Shown one piece after another: positions 8,224-17,448 of a DNA stretch of 64,000 bases; the stretch's first letter is position 1, and every line of letters begins with the position of its first letter. The notes under the pieces are model-generated. The model ran no database searches. It had not been told where the DNA came from and saw nothing but the letters and a program-made list of their open reading frames with translations. Made by a program: the position numbers and the translations under genes. This DNA is from Aquimarina sp. Aq107. GTDB taxonomy: Bacteria; Bacteroidota; Bacteroidia; Flavobacteriales; Flavobacteriaceae. The stretch spans positions 5,194,501 through 5,258,500 of the forward strand of contig NZ_OX030782.1 of the NCBI RefSeq assembly GCF_943733665.1. The letters run 5' to 3'.

Positions 8224-8553
8224 ATGAAAAATTTACAAATGATCATCGCGATAGTAGTTAGCATTATATCAGCACAAGGAGTGATTGCTCAAGATGAGTT
8301 GGCGGAAAATGACGGATGGGAATTTATGGATTATGAATATGAAGTACAGGAGTATGCAGAGATTGAAATTGTAGAATTACCAATGTCAATTCAAGATGCT
8401 GCTGCAAGAGATTTCGAAAACTTACGTATATACAAAGCCTACATTTCTAAGGATAATACCTATAAAATTATTCTTAAAGGTAAAGATAACTACACTAAAG
8501 TTGTATTTGCTAGCGCTAATGGCGAATGGATAAAGCCAGACGACAAATCTTAA
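8224..8553 (+). CDS. Small secreted PepSY-like protein
   Basis: A 109-aa protein with an N-terminal signal peptide (residues 1-22, ending VIAQ). The mature part is acidic, then shows the pattern ELPMSIQDAAARDFENLRIYKAYI..TYKIILK..TKVVFASANGEW, which resembles the PepSY-like (BLIP-fold, DUF2874-type) periplasmic domains: a 'LP..v' opening, a strand with YKI and a closing 'f...G.w' turn. Such proteins often accompany two-component systems, and a response regulator and a hybrid kinase follow here. It has its own terminator, so it is probably separately transcribed. The fold assignment is tentative; no enzymatic role is visible. Confidence 0.6.
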   Translation: MKNLQMIIAIVVSIISAQGVIAQDELAENDGWEFMDYEYEVQEYAEIEIVELPMSIQDAAARDFENLRIYKAYISKDNTYKIILKGKDNYTKVVFASANGEWIKPDDKS

Positions 8554-8615
8554 ATCTAGGGGTAGAAAAGGATATCGTTTTGCAACCAAAAGACGATATA
8601 AAGTTGTTTAGTGCT

Positions 8616-8648
8616 AAAAAGAGACCCAATCCCAAGGGTCTCTTTTTT
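8616..8648 (+). terminator. Intrinsic terminator
   Basis: AAAAAGAGACCC and GGGTCTCTTTTTT form a strong stem with an 8-base loop and a T-run. A smaller hairpin (ATATCGT 8572-8578 with ACGATAT 8593-8599) precedes it in the same 3' region. Confidence 0.88.
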
Positions 8649-8736
8649 ATTTTTTACGTTTCTTTGATGTAGAGAATTATTAAATGTTTTTAATGTTTAA
8701 TTTTATGTAATACATTTAGAATTAAATGATGTCAAT

Positions 8737-10089
8737 ATGTCCAAATTACTGATTGTTGAAGATGATGTTGCTTTTTGTACAATGCTTAAAACTTTTTTGC
8801 AGAAAAAAGGATATGAGGTATATACTTCATTTTCTGGTGGCGAAGCGGTTTTGCAAATTCAAGAGCACACATTTGATGTTGTACTTACCGATGTAAGGTT
8901 ACCGGATAGAGATGGAATTACCTTATTAGAAGATATTAGAGCAAAAAACCCGAAAACTCAAGTAGTAATTATGACGGGTTATGCAGAGATTAATATGGCG
9001 GTTAGTGCTATTAAGCAAGGGGCTTTTGACTATGTTTCTAAGCCATTTAATCCAGATAAGATACTTCAGATTATAGAAAATGCCTTAAAAGCTGATATTA
9101 AGGAACTAGAACCAAATGTAAATAAAGAGTCTAAGAAGAATGATGTGGTTATTGCTAATAATAATTCCTTTGTAAAAGGAATTAGTGATGCTTCTAAAAA
9201 ACTAAATGAATATGTTGCATTGGTAGCACCTACACGTATGTCAGTGCTTGTAATAGGAGATAGTGGTACCGGAAAAGAATATGTGGCTAGTAGTATTCAT
9301 AAAGCTAGCAAAAGATCAGATAAACCTTTTGTTCCTGTTGATTGTGGTGCAATTCCGAAAGAAATAGCTTCAAGTGAATTTTTTGGTCATATTAAAGGAT
9401 CTTTTACAGGGGCAGTAAATGACAAAGTAGGACATTTTGAAGCTGCTAACGGAGGTACACTGTTTTTAGATGAAATAGGTAATCTTAGTTATGAATTGCA
9501 AGTTCAGCTACTTCGGGCGTTACAAGAACGAAAAATCAAGCCAGTAGGTAGTAATAAGGAAATAGAGGTGGATATTAGGGTTATTGCTGCTACCAATGAA
9601 GATCTTAGTAACGCTGTTAAAGAAGGAGAATTTAGAGAAGATCTGTACCATCGACTAAATGAATTTTCGATAAAAGTCCCTCCATTAAAAGATAGAATAG
9701 AAGATTTGATGCTTTTTGCGAATTATTTTTTAGAAGAATCTAATGTAGAACTAGATAAGCATGTAGTAGGTTTTGCGGATGAGGTATTGGATACTTTTAA
9801 AAAATACGATTGGCCAGGAAACTTAAGGGAGTTGAAAAATATTGTAAAGAGATCAGTTTTGCTATCTCAAAATGAGATGATAACTATGGATATACTACCT
9901 AGTGATATAGCGTATGCTTCTCATAATTCTAAACAAACGTACGGTTTGTTTAAAAATCAGAATGAACAGGAGTTGATTTTGGATGCTTTAGAAAAAGCAA
10001 ATGGCAATAAGGCTAAAGCAGCACGTATGTTGGATATCGATAGAAAAACACTATACAATAAGTTAAAACAATACGATATAAGTCTTTAG
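8737..10089 (+). CDS. Sigma-54-dependent response regulator (NtrC/AtoC type)
   Basis: A 450-aa transcription activator with three domains: receiver (residues 1-120, phosphorylation site Asp52 in VVLTDVRLP, Lys102), AAA+ sigma-54 interaction domain (Walker A GDSGTGKE 174-181, Walker B LFLDEI 242-247) and a Fis-type helix-turn-helix at the C-terminus (NKAKAARMLDIDRKTLYNKL). The sigma-54 contact loop reads GSFTGA (221-226) instead of the textbook GAFTGA. The gene converges on a hybrid histidine kinase with a 4-base overlap of the two ends, a likely but unproven partner. A possible sigma-54 promoter lies upstream of the neighbouring PepSY-like gene. Confidence 0.93.
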   Translation: MSKLLIVEDDVAFCTMLKTFLQKKGYEVYTSFSGGEAVLQIQEHTFDVVLTDVRLPDRDGITLLEDIRAKNPKTQVVIMTGYAEINMAVSAIKQGAFDYVSKPFNPDKILQIIENALKADIKELEPNVNKESKKNDVVIANNNSFVKGISDASKKLNEYVALVAPTRMSVLVIGDSGTGKEYVASSIHKASKRSDKPFVPVDCGAIPKEIASSEFFGHIKGSFTGAVNDKVGHFEAANGGTLFLDEIGNLSYELQVQLLRALQERKIKPVGSNKEIEVDIRVIAATNEDLSNAVKEGEFREDLYHRLNEFSIKVPPLKDRIEDLMLFANYFLEESNVELDKHVVGFADEVLDTFKKYDWPGNLRELKNIVKRSVLLSQNEMITMDILPSDIAYASHNSKQTYGLFKNQNEQELILDALEKANGNKAKAARMLDIDRKTLYNKLKQYDISL

Positions 10090-12521
10090 TTTTTGACTTT
10101 TAATTTATTGATTAAATCTTCTATTTTGTGTATTCCTTCTTCCGTAAGTGAAAGTATTTTATTAGGTGTGAACTCGTAATCGTCTTGATGTTCTAAAGTG
10201 TTTAAAATAGGAACAATTTCCCTTGCTTTTATTTGCTTAAACATGGGTAACATTTTATGAGCTAATCTTTTAATTTGTTCAAAGTCTTCATTACTAATGG
10301 CAGATTTTAATTCTGTTATGTGATCTATTGTGCTATTGCAGAAAGTTTCTAAAATGGCATAAAGAGACTCTGAATCTCCTTGAGCAAAAAGCATTAGATC
10401 GTTTAATGAGTAATTGGCGTCTTTTTCTTGATCAGACGTGTTATTTTCATACCCAAGATCTACATCGATGGTTTTAATTTTTAAAACACCTGCGATTAAA
10501 TCTATTAAAGCTTGTGGAGCATATGGTTTACGAAGGCTTCCAGAAAAACCTGCATCTTCATATTCTGATAAAGAAATTGCAGTTCTACCTGATAACGCAA
10601 TAATTGGTAAATCGTTATATTTAGAATTATTCTGAATTTCTTTTAGTAGTTCAAAACCATCCATTTTAGGCATTTGTATATCGGTCAGAATTAGATCGTA
10701 CTCGTTTTTGTTTAAAAGCTCCAATGCATCTATTCCATGTTCTGCTATATCATACGACAACCCTATTAGTGATACTACCTCACTAGTTAAATCTAATTGA
10801 CTAAGATCATCATCAACGATAAGCACTTTTTTATTAGTGAAATGCTGAATTTCTACAGATTCATTGTCTTCTTCTGTAATTTGAGTTTTAGCAAGTTCAA
10901 TAGGTATACAAAATATAAAATTACTTCCTTTTTCAACTTCACTCTCTAACTTGATTTTTCCATTAAGTAGTTTGATTATTTTTTTGGTAATTGCTAGACC
11001 TAAACCAAAACCACCATATTTTTTTTCCGTATCGTCATCTCCTTGGGAGAATTCTTCGAAAATGTATTTCTGTTGTTCCTTAGTAATTCCAATACCGGTA
11101 TCTTTTACAGAAATTACAAGCTCCTTTTCCGCAAGACCGTTTTCAGTTATTTTACCATCTATAGTAATTGAACCTTGATCAGTAAACTTATAGGCGTTGT
11201 TTAATAAGTTAGTGAGAATTTGTTTGATTCTAAATGGATCTCCTAAGTACTGCTTGTTTAGACTTTTATCCACGTTTATAAAAACCTCTAGGTTTTTAGT
11301 ATCGTTCACAGGGATGATACTGGTAATAGTATTTTCTATTAACTTTTTAGGAGAAAAAGGTAATTCTTCTATAACCATTCTACCAGCCTCAAGTTTAGAT
11401 AGATCCAAGAGATCATTTACTAAATGAAGAATATAATCAGAGGATTTTTTTAGATGTCCTAAATAGTGTTTTTGTTTATTAGTTAACCCTGTTTTTTCTA
11501 ATAAATCGGAATACCCAATAACTGTATTTAAAGGAGAGCGAAGATCGTGAGTCACTGTGTTTATTAACGATTCTCTAGTTTTTAGTAAAGTTTCTTTATA
11601 GGTCTTTTCTGCTTCTAATTCGTTTCGATATTTCTGACTCTTTGATACATCTTTGGTGATCAAAAAGAGAAAAGTAATAGCGATTATTAAGCTAATTGCA
11701 GTAATAATTATAATGAATTGAGCAGTTTTATCAAGAATATTATTAGATCGTTCTAGTTTCGCCACATATTCCTTTCGCTCATTATCTTCTATAGCAGCCA
11801 TCAAATCTCGAAGCTGTCGAGTAATAATTTGATCGTTCTTTAAGAGTTTATTTTCTCTAGCTTTGATCTGTCTTTGGTATCTTCTTTCTTTTTCCTCAGC
11901 ATCCGAAAGTGCCTGATAAATAGATCTGGCAATAGAATCAATAGTTTGATTGGTTAAACGCTCTTCATTATCTTTTCTCGTATATTCTAACCAAGCTATG
12001 ATAGCCTCTTTTTTTTGAGGACTATATTTTCTAAAGCGTTTATCATAATCGGTATAATTCCCAAAATTCTCATTCTTCTTTAGTTGGTCCATTACATTTT
12101 CCTGCAACCCTTTTTCTTTACTTTGCTCATATATTGCAATAAGTTTCTCAAAGTTTTGGTTTTTATTGTCAATTAAAACCTTAATGCTGTCAATTTTTCT
12201 GGATTGTAATGTGTCAAGAGACATTGTACTAACTCTATCTATGGTACTTATAATAGAATCAATTTTTGTTTTATAATTTTTGAATTTCTCTGTATCTGAG
12301 GTTTGGATGATATTTCTTGTTAGACTTTCTGCCTCGTAAAGACCGGTTATGGCTTCGCCAACTAAGAAAAGTTTTTCATTGTTATCATTTTTAATTTTAG
12401 TGATTTCAGAATAATTGCTAAACTGCCTGTAGATCACCCAAAAAGCAATTACTGCAAGTACAATTGCCAGTGTGTAACCAGCAATTATTTTTAACGTAAT
12501 AGAACGTTTTGTATTTTTCAT
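10086..12521 (-). CDS. Hybrid sensor histidine kinase with receiver and Hpt domains
   Basis: An 811-aa inner-membrane sensor. Two membrane helices (about 12-31 and 266-288) enclose a periplasmic, mostly helical domain of about 235 residues. Then follow the HisKA domain (His325 in VTHDLRSPLN), the HATPase domain (NLLNNAYKFTDQG, DTGIGI, GGFGLGLA), a receiver (Asp614 in ILTDIQMPKMDG) and a C-terminal Hpt domain (His755 in RLAHKML). This complete His-Asp-His chain is built to pass phosphate on to a separate regulator. The convergent NtrC-type protein is the nearest candidate; no regulator is on the same strand. The signal sensed is unknown. Confidence 0.93.
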   Translation of the reverse strand: MKNTKRSITLKIIAGYTLAIVLAVIAFWVIYRQFSNYSEITKIKNDNNEKLFLVGEAITGLYEAESLTRNIIQTSDTEKFKNYKTKIDSIISTIDRVSTMSLDTLQSRKIDSIKVLIDNKNQNFEKLIAIYEQSKEKGLQENVMDQLKKNENFGNYTDYDKRFRKYSPQKKEAIIAWLEYTRKDNEERLTNQTIDSIARSIYQALSDAEEKERRYQRQIKARENKLLKNDQIITRQLRDLMAAIEDNERKEYVAKLERSNNILDKTAQFIIIITAISLIIAITFLFLITKDVSKSQKYRNELEAEKTYKETLLKTRESLINTVTHDLRSPLNTVIGYSDLLEKTGLTNKQKHYLGHLKKSSDYILHLVNDLLDLSKLEAGRMVIEELPFSPKKLIENTITSIIPVNDTKNLEVFINVDKSLNKQYLGDPFRIKQILTNLLNNAYKFTDQGSITIDGKITENGLAEKELVISVKDTGIGITKEQQKYIFEEFSQGDDDTEKKYGGFGLGLAITKKIIKLLNGKIKLESEVEKGSNFIFCIPIELAKTQITEEDNESVEIQHFTNKKVLIVDDDLSQLDLTSEVVSLIGLSYDIAEHGIDALELLNKNEYDLILTDIQMPKMDGFELLKEIQNNSKYNDLPIIALSGRTAISLSEYEDAGFSGSLRKPYAPQALIDLIAGVLKIKTIDVDLGYENNTSDQEKDANYSLNDLMLFAQGDSESLYAILETFCNSTIDHITELKSAISNEDFEQIKRLAHKMLPMFKQIKAREIVPILNTLEHQDDYEFTPNKILSLTEEGIHKIEDLINKLKVKN

Positions 12522-12595
12522 ACTATACTAACTTCAAAAAAACAGAAGCATTGTTTTTATCTTTAATAAAGTTACAATAAATCAATTAAACATAG

Positions 12596-12603
12596 TACTT
12601 TTG
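12596..12603 (+). promoter_or_regulatory. -7 promoter box (TACTTTTG) for the riboswitch-controlled receptor
   Basis: TACTTTTG fits the Bacteroidetes TAnnTTTG -7 consensus and lies 8 bases before the TPP riboswitch begins, the expected distance for transcription to start at its 5' edge. Confidence 0.55.
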
Positions 12604-12610
12604 CGGCAAA

Positions 12611-12712
12611 ATCTCAAAGGGGTGCAACGTCTTAAAAAATAATTTTTTTAGACAAAGCTGAGATCATACCCGATGAACCTGGGCAGGTAATGCTGCCAAG
12701 GGACGCTAGAAG
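12611..12712 (+). promoter_or_regulatory. TPP riboswitch (thi-box) controlling a TonB receptor
   Basis: Conserved thi-box elements occur in order: GGGGTGC, an extended P3 arm (GTCTTAAAAAA with TTTTTTAGAC), GCTGAGA, ACCCGATGAACCTGG, GGCAG..TAATG..CTGCC and AAGGGA. The 126 bases between the aptamer and the receptor start hold a weak hairpin but no stem followed by a U-run, so control is probably at translation initiation or by another route. The intergenic stretch 12522-12838 contains nothing else I can name. Confidence 0.93.
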
Positions 12713-12838
12713 TTATTAATGTCCTTGGATAATAGTACTTTAGGGAATAATAATTATGCTTTTTATGCAGTGTAATTATATTAAACTAATTTTAATCGTT
12801 GAATAATTACTCCTTTTATTCGTATCAATATTTTACGA

Positions 12839-15022
12839 ATGAAAAACATATTGTTTTATCTCATCATCTTTTTATTGAGCCTACAGATCTCAGCTCAGGA
12901 AAAGCAAAAAGATTCCATAACCAATAAAGTTGAAAAACTGGATGAAGTTCTAGTTAAATCTGTTCGTGTTGATGCAGATTCGCCAATAACACATTCTAAT
13001 CTTTCTAAAGAAGAATTGGCTACTCGTAATCTTGGTCAGGATATACCAATATTACTTAACTATTTACCAGGCGTTGTAACTACCACGGATGCAGGAGCAG
13101 GAGTCGGGTATACATATATTAGAGTGAGAGGTAGTGATGCATCCCGAGTAAATGTTACTTTAAATGGAATTCCTTTTAATGATGCGGAGAGTCAAGGTAC
13201 CTTTTGGGTTAACCTACCTGATTTTGCATCTTCTGTAGAAAACTTACAACTTCAGCGTGGAGTTGGAACTTCTACCAATGGTTCTGGAGCCTTTGGAGCT
13301 AGTTTAAATCTACTAACGGATGCTGTTTCCGAAAATGCAAATGCAGAAATTTCTAATTCATTTGGGTCTTTTGGTACAAGAAGACATAATCTTAAGTTTA
13401 GTACTGGATTGCTCAAGGATCATATAGAAATTGCAGGTCGTTTATCGGCAATTGCATCTGATGGGTATATTGATAGAGCATCATCGGATTTGAAATCATA
13501 TTTTTTACAAGGTTCTTATGTAGATGACAATACATTAATTAAGGCAGTTGCTTTTGGAGGGCATGAAATTACATATCAATCTTGGTTCGGAATAGATGAA
13601 GCAACTTTAGAAAGTGATCGTACTTTTAATCCTGCAGGTCAATATACAGATGAGGACGGAAATACACGTTTTTATGATAATGAAGTAGATAACTATAAAC
13701 AAGATCATTATCAATTACATTGGAACCAGAAATATAATAATTATTGGTCTACTAATGTGGGACTTAATTATACGTATGGTAGAGGGTTTTTTGAGCAGTA
13801 TAAAGAGGATGAAGATTTTGCTGATTATGACTTTACTCCTATTGTTATCGGTGGTGAAACTATCAATACTACAGATTTAGTTCGTCGTCGATGGTTAGAC
13901 AATGATTTTTATGTAATTAATGCCACCGCTAATTATAAGAATAATAATTTGGATGTTGATTTTGGTGCATTTTATAGTTTTTATGACGGTGATCATTTTG
14001 GAGAAGTAATTTGGGCACAAAATGCTGGAGGATCAGAAATCAGGGATAATTATTATTTCGGTAATGGAAAGAAAAATGAGTTTACCATTTTTGGAAAAAC
14101 TACCTATAGAGTTAACAATAAATGGAGCGCATTTGTAGATTTACAAGGGCGTTTTGTAGGGTATAAAACAACTGGTTTAACATCCGATCGAGTTCCATTA
14201 GAAGTAGACGAAGACTATGATTTCTTTAATCCAAAATTGGGAACTACTTATCAAATCAATACTTCTAATCAGTTATATGCATCTTATGCAAGAGCGAATC
14301 GCGAGCCAAGAAGAAGTGATTTTGAAAATGGAATTAATAAGGCAGAAAAACTTAATGATATCGAATTAGGGTGGAGATTTAATAAAAAGAGAACAATAGT
14401 AAATGCCAATTTATATTACATGTGGTACAAAGACCAATTAGTGCTTACTGGAGCATTAGATGATGTAGGAGCGCCAGTAAGAGCTACAAGTGGAGAAAGT
14501 TATCGTTTAGGGATAGAAATTGATGCTGATATAACCATTACGGACAAATTTATTGTAAAGCCTAATATAGCTATTAGTACTAATAAAAATAAAGATTTTG
14601 TAACTTCTAGAGATGGTAGTTTAGTGAATTTAGGAAACACTAATATTTCTTATTCACCAAATATAGTAGCAGGTAATATGTTTATATACCAACCTATTAA
14701 AAATCTTCAGCTTGGATTTCTTTCTAAATTTGTTGGAGAACAATATATGGGTAATATAGATAGTGAAACTTCTAAATTGGATAGTTTCTTTATAAATGAC
14801 CTAAATGTAGTATATGAGATCAAAAACATTCCAGTATTTAAATCTATTGTGCTAACAGGTTTGGTGAATAATATTTTTGATGCAGAATATGTGTCTAATG
14901 GATATTTCTTCACTTTTGATGATGATTTTAGTAATCCAGGGACAGTTACAACGGTTGAAGGAGCAGGATTCTATCCACAAGCTGGAATTAACTTTTTACT
15001 TGGAGCAACATTAAAATTTTAA
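12839..15022 (+). CDS. TonB-dependent receptor for thiamine or a thiamine precursor
   Basis: A 727-aa outer-membrane receptor: signal peptide (1-19, ending ISAQ), plug domain (DIPILLNYLPGVVTTTDAG, YIRVRGSDASRVNVTLNGIP, LQLQRGVGTSTNGSGAFG) and a C-terminal barrel ending in LGATLKF with the terminal Phe typical of beta-barrels. It is preceded by a TPP riboswitch, so its expression should fall when thiamine pyrophosphate is plentiful; in Bacteroidetes such receptors (OMR1-like) are predicted to import thiamine. Substrate is inferred from regulation and neighbours, not from residues. Confidence 0.93.
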   Translation: MKNILFYLIIFLLSLQISAQEKQKDSITNKVEKLDEVLVKSVRVDADSPITHSNLSKEELATRNLGQDIPILLNYLPGVVTTTDAGAGVGYTYIRVRGSDASRVNVTLNGIPFNDAESQGTFWVNLPDFASSVENLQLQRGVGTSTNGSGAFGASLNLLTDAVSENANAEISNSFGSFGTRRHNLKFSTGLLKDHIEIAGRLSAIASDGYIDRASSDLKSYFLQGSYVDDNTLIKAVAFGGHEITYQSWFGIDEATLESDRTFNPAGQYTDEDGNTRFYDNEVDNYKQDHYQLHWNQKYNNYWSTNVGLNYTYGRGFFEQYKEDEDFADYDFTPIVIGGETINTTDLVRRRWLDNDFYVINATANYKNNNLDVDFGAFYSFYDGDHFGEVIWAQNAGGSEIRDNYYFGNGKKNEFTIFGKTTYRVNNKWSAFVDLQGRFVGYKTTGLTSDRVPLEVDEDYDFFNPKLGTTYQINTSNQLYASYARANREPRRSDFENGINKAEKLNDIELGWRFNKKRTIVNANLYYMWYKDQLVLTGALDDVGAPVRATSGESYRLGIEIDADITITDKFIVKPNIAISTNKNKDFVTSRDGSLVNLGNTNISYSPNIVAGNMFIYQPIKNLQLGFLSKFVGEQYMGNIDSETSKLDSFFINDLNVVYEIKNIPVFKSIVLTGLVNNIFDAEYVSNGYFFTFDDDFSNPGTVTTVEGAGFYPQAGINFLLGATLKF

Positions 15023-15030
15023 ACTAAAAG

Positions 15031-15069
15031 ACCTAGAAAACTAACATTTCTTAGTATAGTTTTCTAGGT
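15031..15069 (+). terminator. Intrinsic terminator after the thiamine receptor
   Basis: ACCTAGAAAACTA and TAGTTTTCTAGGT form a 13-bp stem, followed by TTTATTATTTTT. It separates the receptor from the thi operon. Confidence 0.8.
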
Positions 15070-15089
15070 TTTATTATTTTTATCAAATG

Positions 15090-15172
15090 AACTTTAGGGG
15101 TGACTCCTTATTATGGAGTCTGAGAAATACCCTTTGAACCTGATGCAGTTAGTACTGACGAAGGGAAAAGTT
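15090..15172 (+). promoter_or_regulatory. TPP riboswitch (thi-box) controlling the thi operon
   Basis: A near-perfect thi-box: P1 AACTTT/AAAGTT, GGGGTGACTCC..GGAGTCTGAGA, AATACCCTTTGAACCTGATG, GTTAGTACTGACGAAGGGA. A 9-bp hairpin (TTCTTATAT 15181-15189 with ATATAAGAA 15198-15206) follows at once but lacks a U-run, which points to a translational expression platform. thiS begins 94 bases after the aptamer. Confidence 0.96.
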
Positions 15173-15266
15173 AATCTCATTTCTTATATGATACGATATA
15201 TAAGAATATGATTTTCTTCTCAAAGAATAGGTTTTACCTAAAGTTTATGGATTTAAATCTAGATAA

Positions 15267-15467
15267 ATGACCATAAACGTTAATAATCAAAAACAAATTA
15301 TTTCAGAAAATAGTTCGATAGATTTTCTATTAGAAGAGTTGTCACTTTCTAAAAACGGAATTGCTATTGCAATTAATAATCAAATCATAACCAAAGATAC
15401 ATGGAGTGATACCATCGTTAAGGTAAATGATGATGTTACAATCATTCGTGCTACACAAGGAGGATAA
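15267..15467 (+). CDS. thiS: Sulfur carrier protein ThiS
   Basis: A 66-aa ubiquitin-fold sulfur carrier with the required C-terminal Gly-Gly (ends RATQGG). It is adenylated by ThiF and converted to a thiocarboxylate that delivers sulfur to ThiG for thiazole formation. First gene after the second TPP riboswitch; thiC follows after 45 bases. Confidence 0.96.
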   Translation: MTINVNNQKQIISENSSIDFLLEELSLSKNGIAIAINNQIITKDTWSDTIVKVNDDVTIIRATQGG

Positions 15468-15512
15468 ATAAAATACTAACTAGGCTTATTAAAAAGTTAA
15501 AACTACTTACTT

Positions 15513-17372
15513 ATGAAGAAAAAAGATACTGCACCACAGGAGGGGAAAATAACAACAACTCCTTTTCCAAGTTCTAAGAAGATCTACGTAAATGGAAATA
15601 TCCATCCAAAGATTAAAGTGGCTATGCGAGAAATAGAGTTAAGTGATACTGTAGATTCGATGACTCGTAAGAAAACACCCAATGAATCAGTAGTAGTGTA
15701 TGATACCAGTGGGCCATATACTGATCCGAGCAAAGAAATTAATGTACACGAAGGGATTGAGCGTATTCGAGAACAATGGATTTTGGATCGTGGTGATGTA
15801 GAAGAATTGGATAATTTTTCTTCAGAATATTGTAATCAACGTCTAAATGATGCAAGTTTAGATCATCTTAGGTTTAACCATTTAAGAAAGCCTAAGAGAG
15901 CAAAAGCAGGAAAGAATGTTTCCCAAATGTATTATGCGAAGCAAGGAATCATAACTCCTGAAATGGAATATGTTGCTATTCGAGAAAATCAAAAAATTGA
16001 AGAAGCTACCAGAATTGCTAATCAACATCCAGGTCAAGATTTTGGGGCAAGTATTCCTAAAAAAATCACAGCAGAGTTTGTAAGAGAAGAAGTAGCTAGA
16101 GGAAGAGCAGTAATCCCTTCTAATATAAATCATCCAGAAGCAGAGCCAATGATCTTGGGGCGTAATTTTTTGGTAAAGATAAATGCCAATATTGGTAACT
16201 CTGCTACAACTTCTAGTATAGAAGAAGAAGTAGAAAAAGCGGTTTGGGCTTGCCGTTGGGGAGCTGATAATATTATGGATCTTTCTACAGGTCAGAATAT
16301 TCACGAAACAAGAGAATGGATCGTTCGTAATTCTCCAGTACCAATTGGTACAGTGCCTATTTATCAAGCTTTAGAAAAGGTAAATGGAAAAGCAGAAGAC
16401 CTTACTTGGGAAATTTTTAGAGATACCTTGATAGAGCAAGCAGAACAAGGAGTAGATTATTTTACGATACACGCAGGTGTACGTTTAGCATATGTTCCTA
16501 TGACAGCAAAAAGAGTTACAGGAATTGTTTCTCGAGGAGGTTCTATTATGGCAAAATGGTGTTTAGCGCATCATAAAGAAAGTTTCTTGTATACACATTT
16601 TGAAGAAATATGTGAGATTATGAAATCCTACGATGTAGCTTTCTCTTTAGGAGATGGTTTACGTCCAGGGAGTATAGCTGATGCTAATGACGAAGCACAA
16701 TTTGCAGAATTAGAAACGCTAGGTGAATTAACAAAAATTGCTTGGAAACACGATGTACAAACTTTTATAGAAGGACCAGGGCACGTTCCTATGCATATGA
16801 TTAAACAAAATATGGATAAGCAATTAGAGGCTTGTGGAGAAGCACCTTTTTATACATTAGGTCCTTTAACAACCGACATTGCACCAGGATATGATCATAT
16901 AACATCAGGAATTGGTGCAGCAATGATAGGTTGGTATGGTACAGCCATGTTATGTTATGTAACTCCTAAAGAACATTTAGGTTTGCCTAATAAAGAAGAT
17001 GTTCGCGTTGGTGTGATAACCTATAAGTTAGCGGCTCACGCAGCTGATTTAGCAAAAGGACATCCAGGAGCACAACATAGGGATGACGCATTGAGTAAAG
17101 CTCGATTTGAATTCCGCTGGGAAGATCAATTCAATTTAGCTCTAGATCCAGAAAGAGCCAGAGAATATCATGATGAGACATTACCGGCAGAAGGAGCAAA
17201 GATTGCTCATTTTTGTAGTATGTGTGGTCCAAAATTTTGTTCTATGAAAATCTCACAAGAAGTACGTGATTATGCTGCTCAAAAAGAAATTGATGATCAG
17301 AAAGCTCTAGAAGAAGGAATGCAGGAGAAAGCAGAGGAGTTTAAAGAAAAGGGAAGCAAAGTATATCTATAA
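15513..17372 (+). CDS. thiC: Phosphomethylpyrimidine synthase ThiC
   Basis: A 619-aa radical-SAM enzyme converting aminoimidazole ribotide to hydroxymethylpyrimidine phosphate. Present are the N-terminal ThiC-associated domain, NANIGNSATTSSIEEEVEK, DLSTGQNIHETREWI, GIVSRGGSIMAKWCL, GPGHVPMHMI and the C-terminal cluster motif CSMCGPKFC (CxxCx4C) that holds the [4Fe-4S] centre. Length is normal for the family. It is the second gene of the riboswitch-led operon. Confidence 0.98.
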   Translation: MKKKDTAPQEGKITTTPFPSSKKIYVNGNIHPKIKVAMREIELSDTVDSMTRKKTPNESVVVYDTSGPYTDPSKEINVHEGIERIREQWILDRGDVEELDNFSSEYCNQRLNDASLDHLRFNHLRKPKRAKAGKNVSQMYYAKQGIITPEMEYVAIRENQKIEEATRIANQHPGQDFGASIPKKITAEFVREEVARGRAVIPSNINHPEAEPMILGRNFLVKINANIGNSATTSSIEEEVEKAVWACRWGADNIMDLSTGQNIHETREWIVRNSPVPIGTVPIYQALEKVNGKAEDLTWEIFRDTLIEQAEQGVDYFTIHAGVRLAYVPMTAKRVTGIVSRGGSIMAKWCLAHHKESFLYTHFEEICEIMKSYDVAFSLGDGLRPGSIADANDEAQFAELETLGELTKIAWKHDVQTFIEGPGHVPMHMIKQNMDKQLEACGEAPFYTLGPLTTDIAPGYDHITSGIGAAMIGWYGTAMLCYVTPKEHLGLPNKEDVRVGVITYKLAAHAADLAKGHPGAQHRDDALSKARFEFRWEDQFNLALDPERAREYHDETLPAEGAKIAHFCSMCGPKFCSMKISQEVRDYAAQKEIDDQKALEEGMQEKAEEFKEKGSKVYL

Positions 17373-17386
17373 GTATAAGTTGTCGG

Positions 17387-17419
17387 GCATTGAGTTTCTG
17401 TAATTATGATACTCAATGC
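17387..17419 (+). repeat. Mid-operon inverted repeat between thiC and thiE-like
   Basis: GCATTGAGT (17387-17395) and ACTCAATGC (17411-17419) pair perfectly over 9 bp with a 15-base loop. No U-run follows. The right arm contains the ATG at 17416, the first possible start of the next gene, so the stem could mask it or mark an mRNA processing point. Confidence 0.6.
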
Positions 17420-17448
17420 TTGATATCCAATTACCTGACACCAAAAAG

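Noticed and set aside
12750..12782. Hairpin in the receptor leader as a riboswitch terminator
   Set aside because: The arms (ATAATTATGC and GCAGTGTAATTAT) pair imperfectly and no U-run follows.
15882..16367. 161-codon open frame on the minus strand inside thiC
   Set aside because: Rich in Cys, Phe and Ser with no family features; it is a shadow of the thiC coding sequence.
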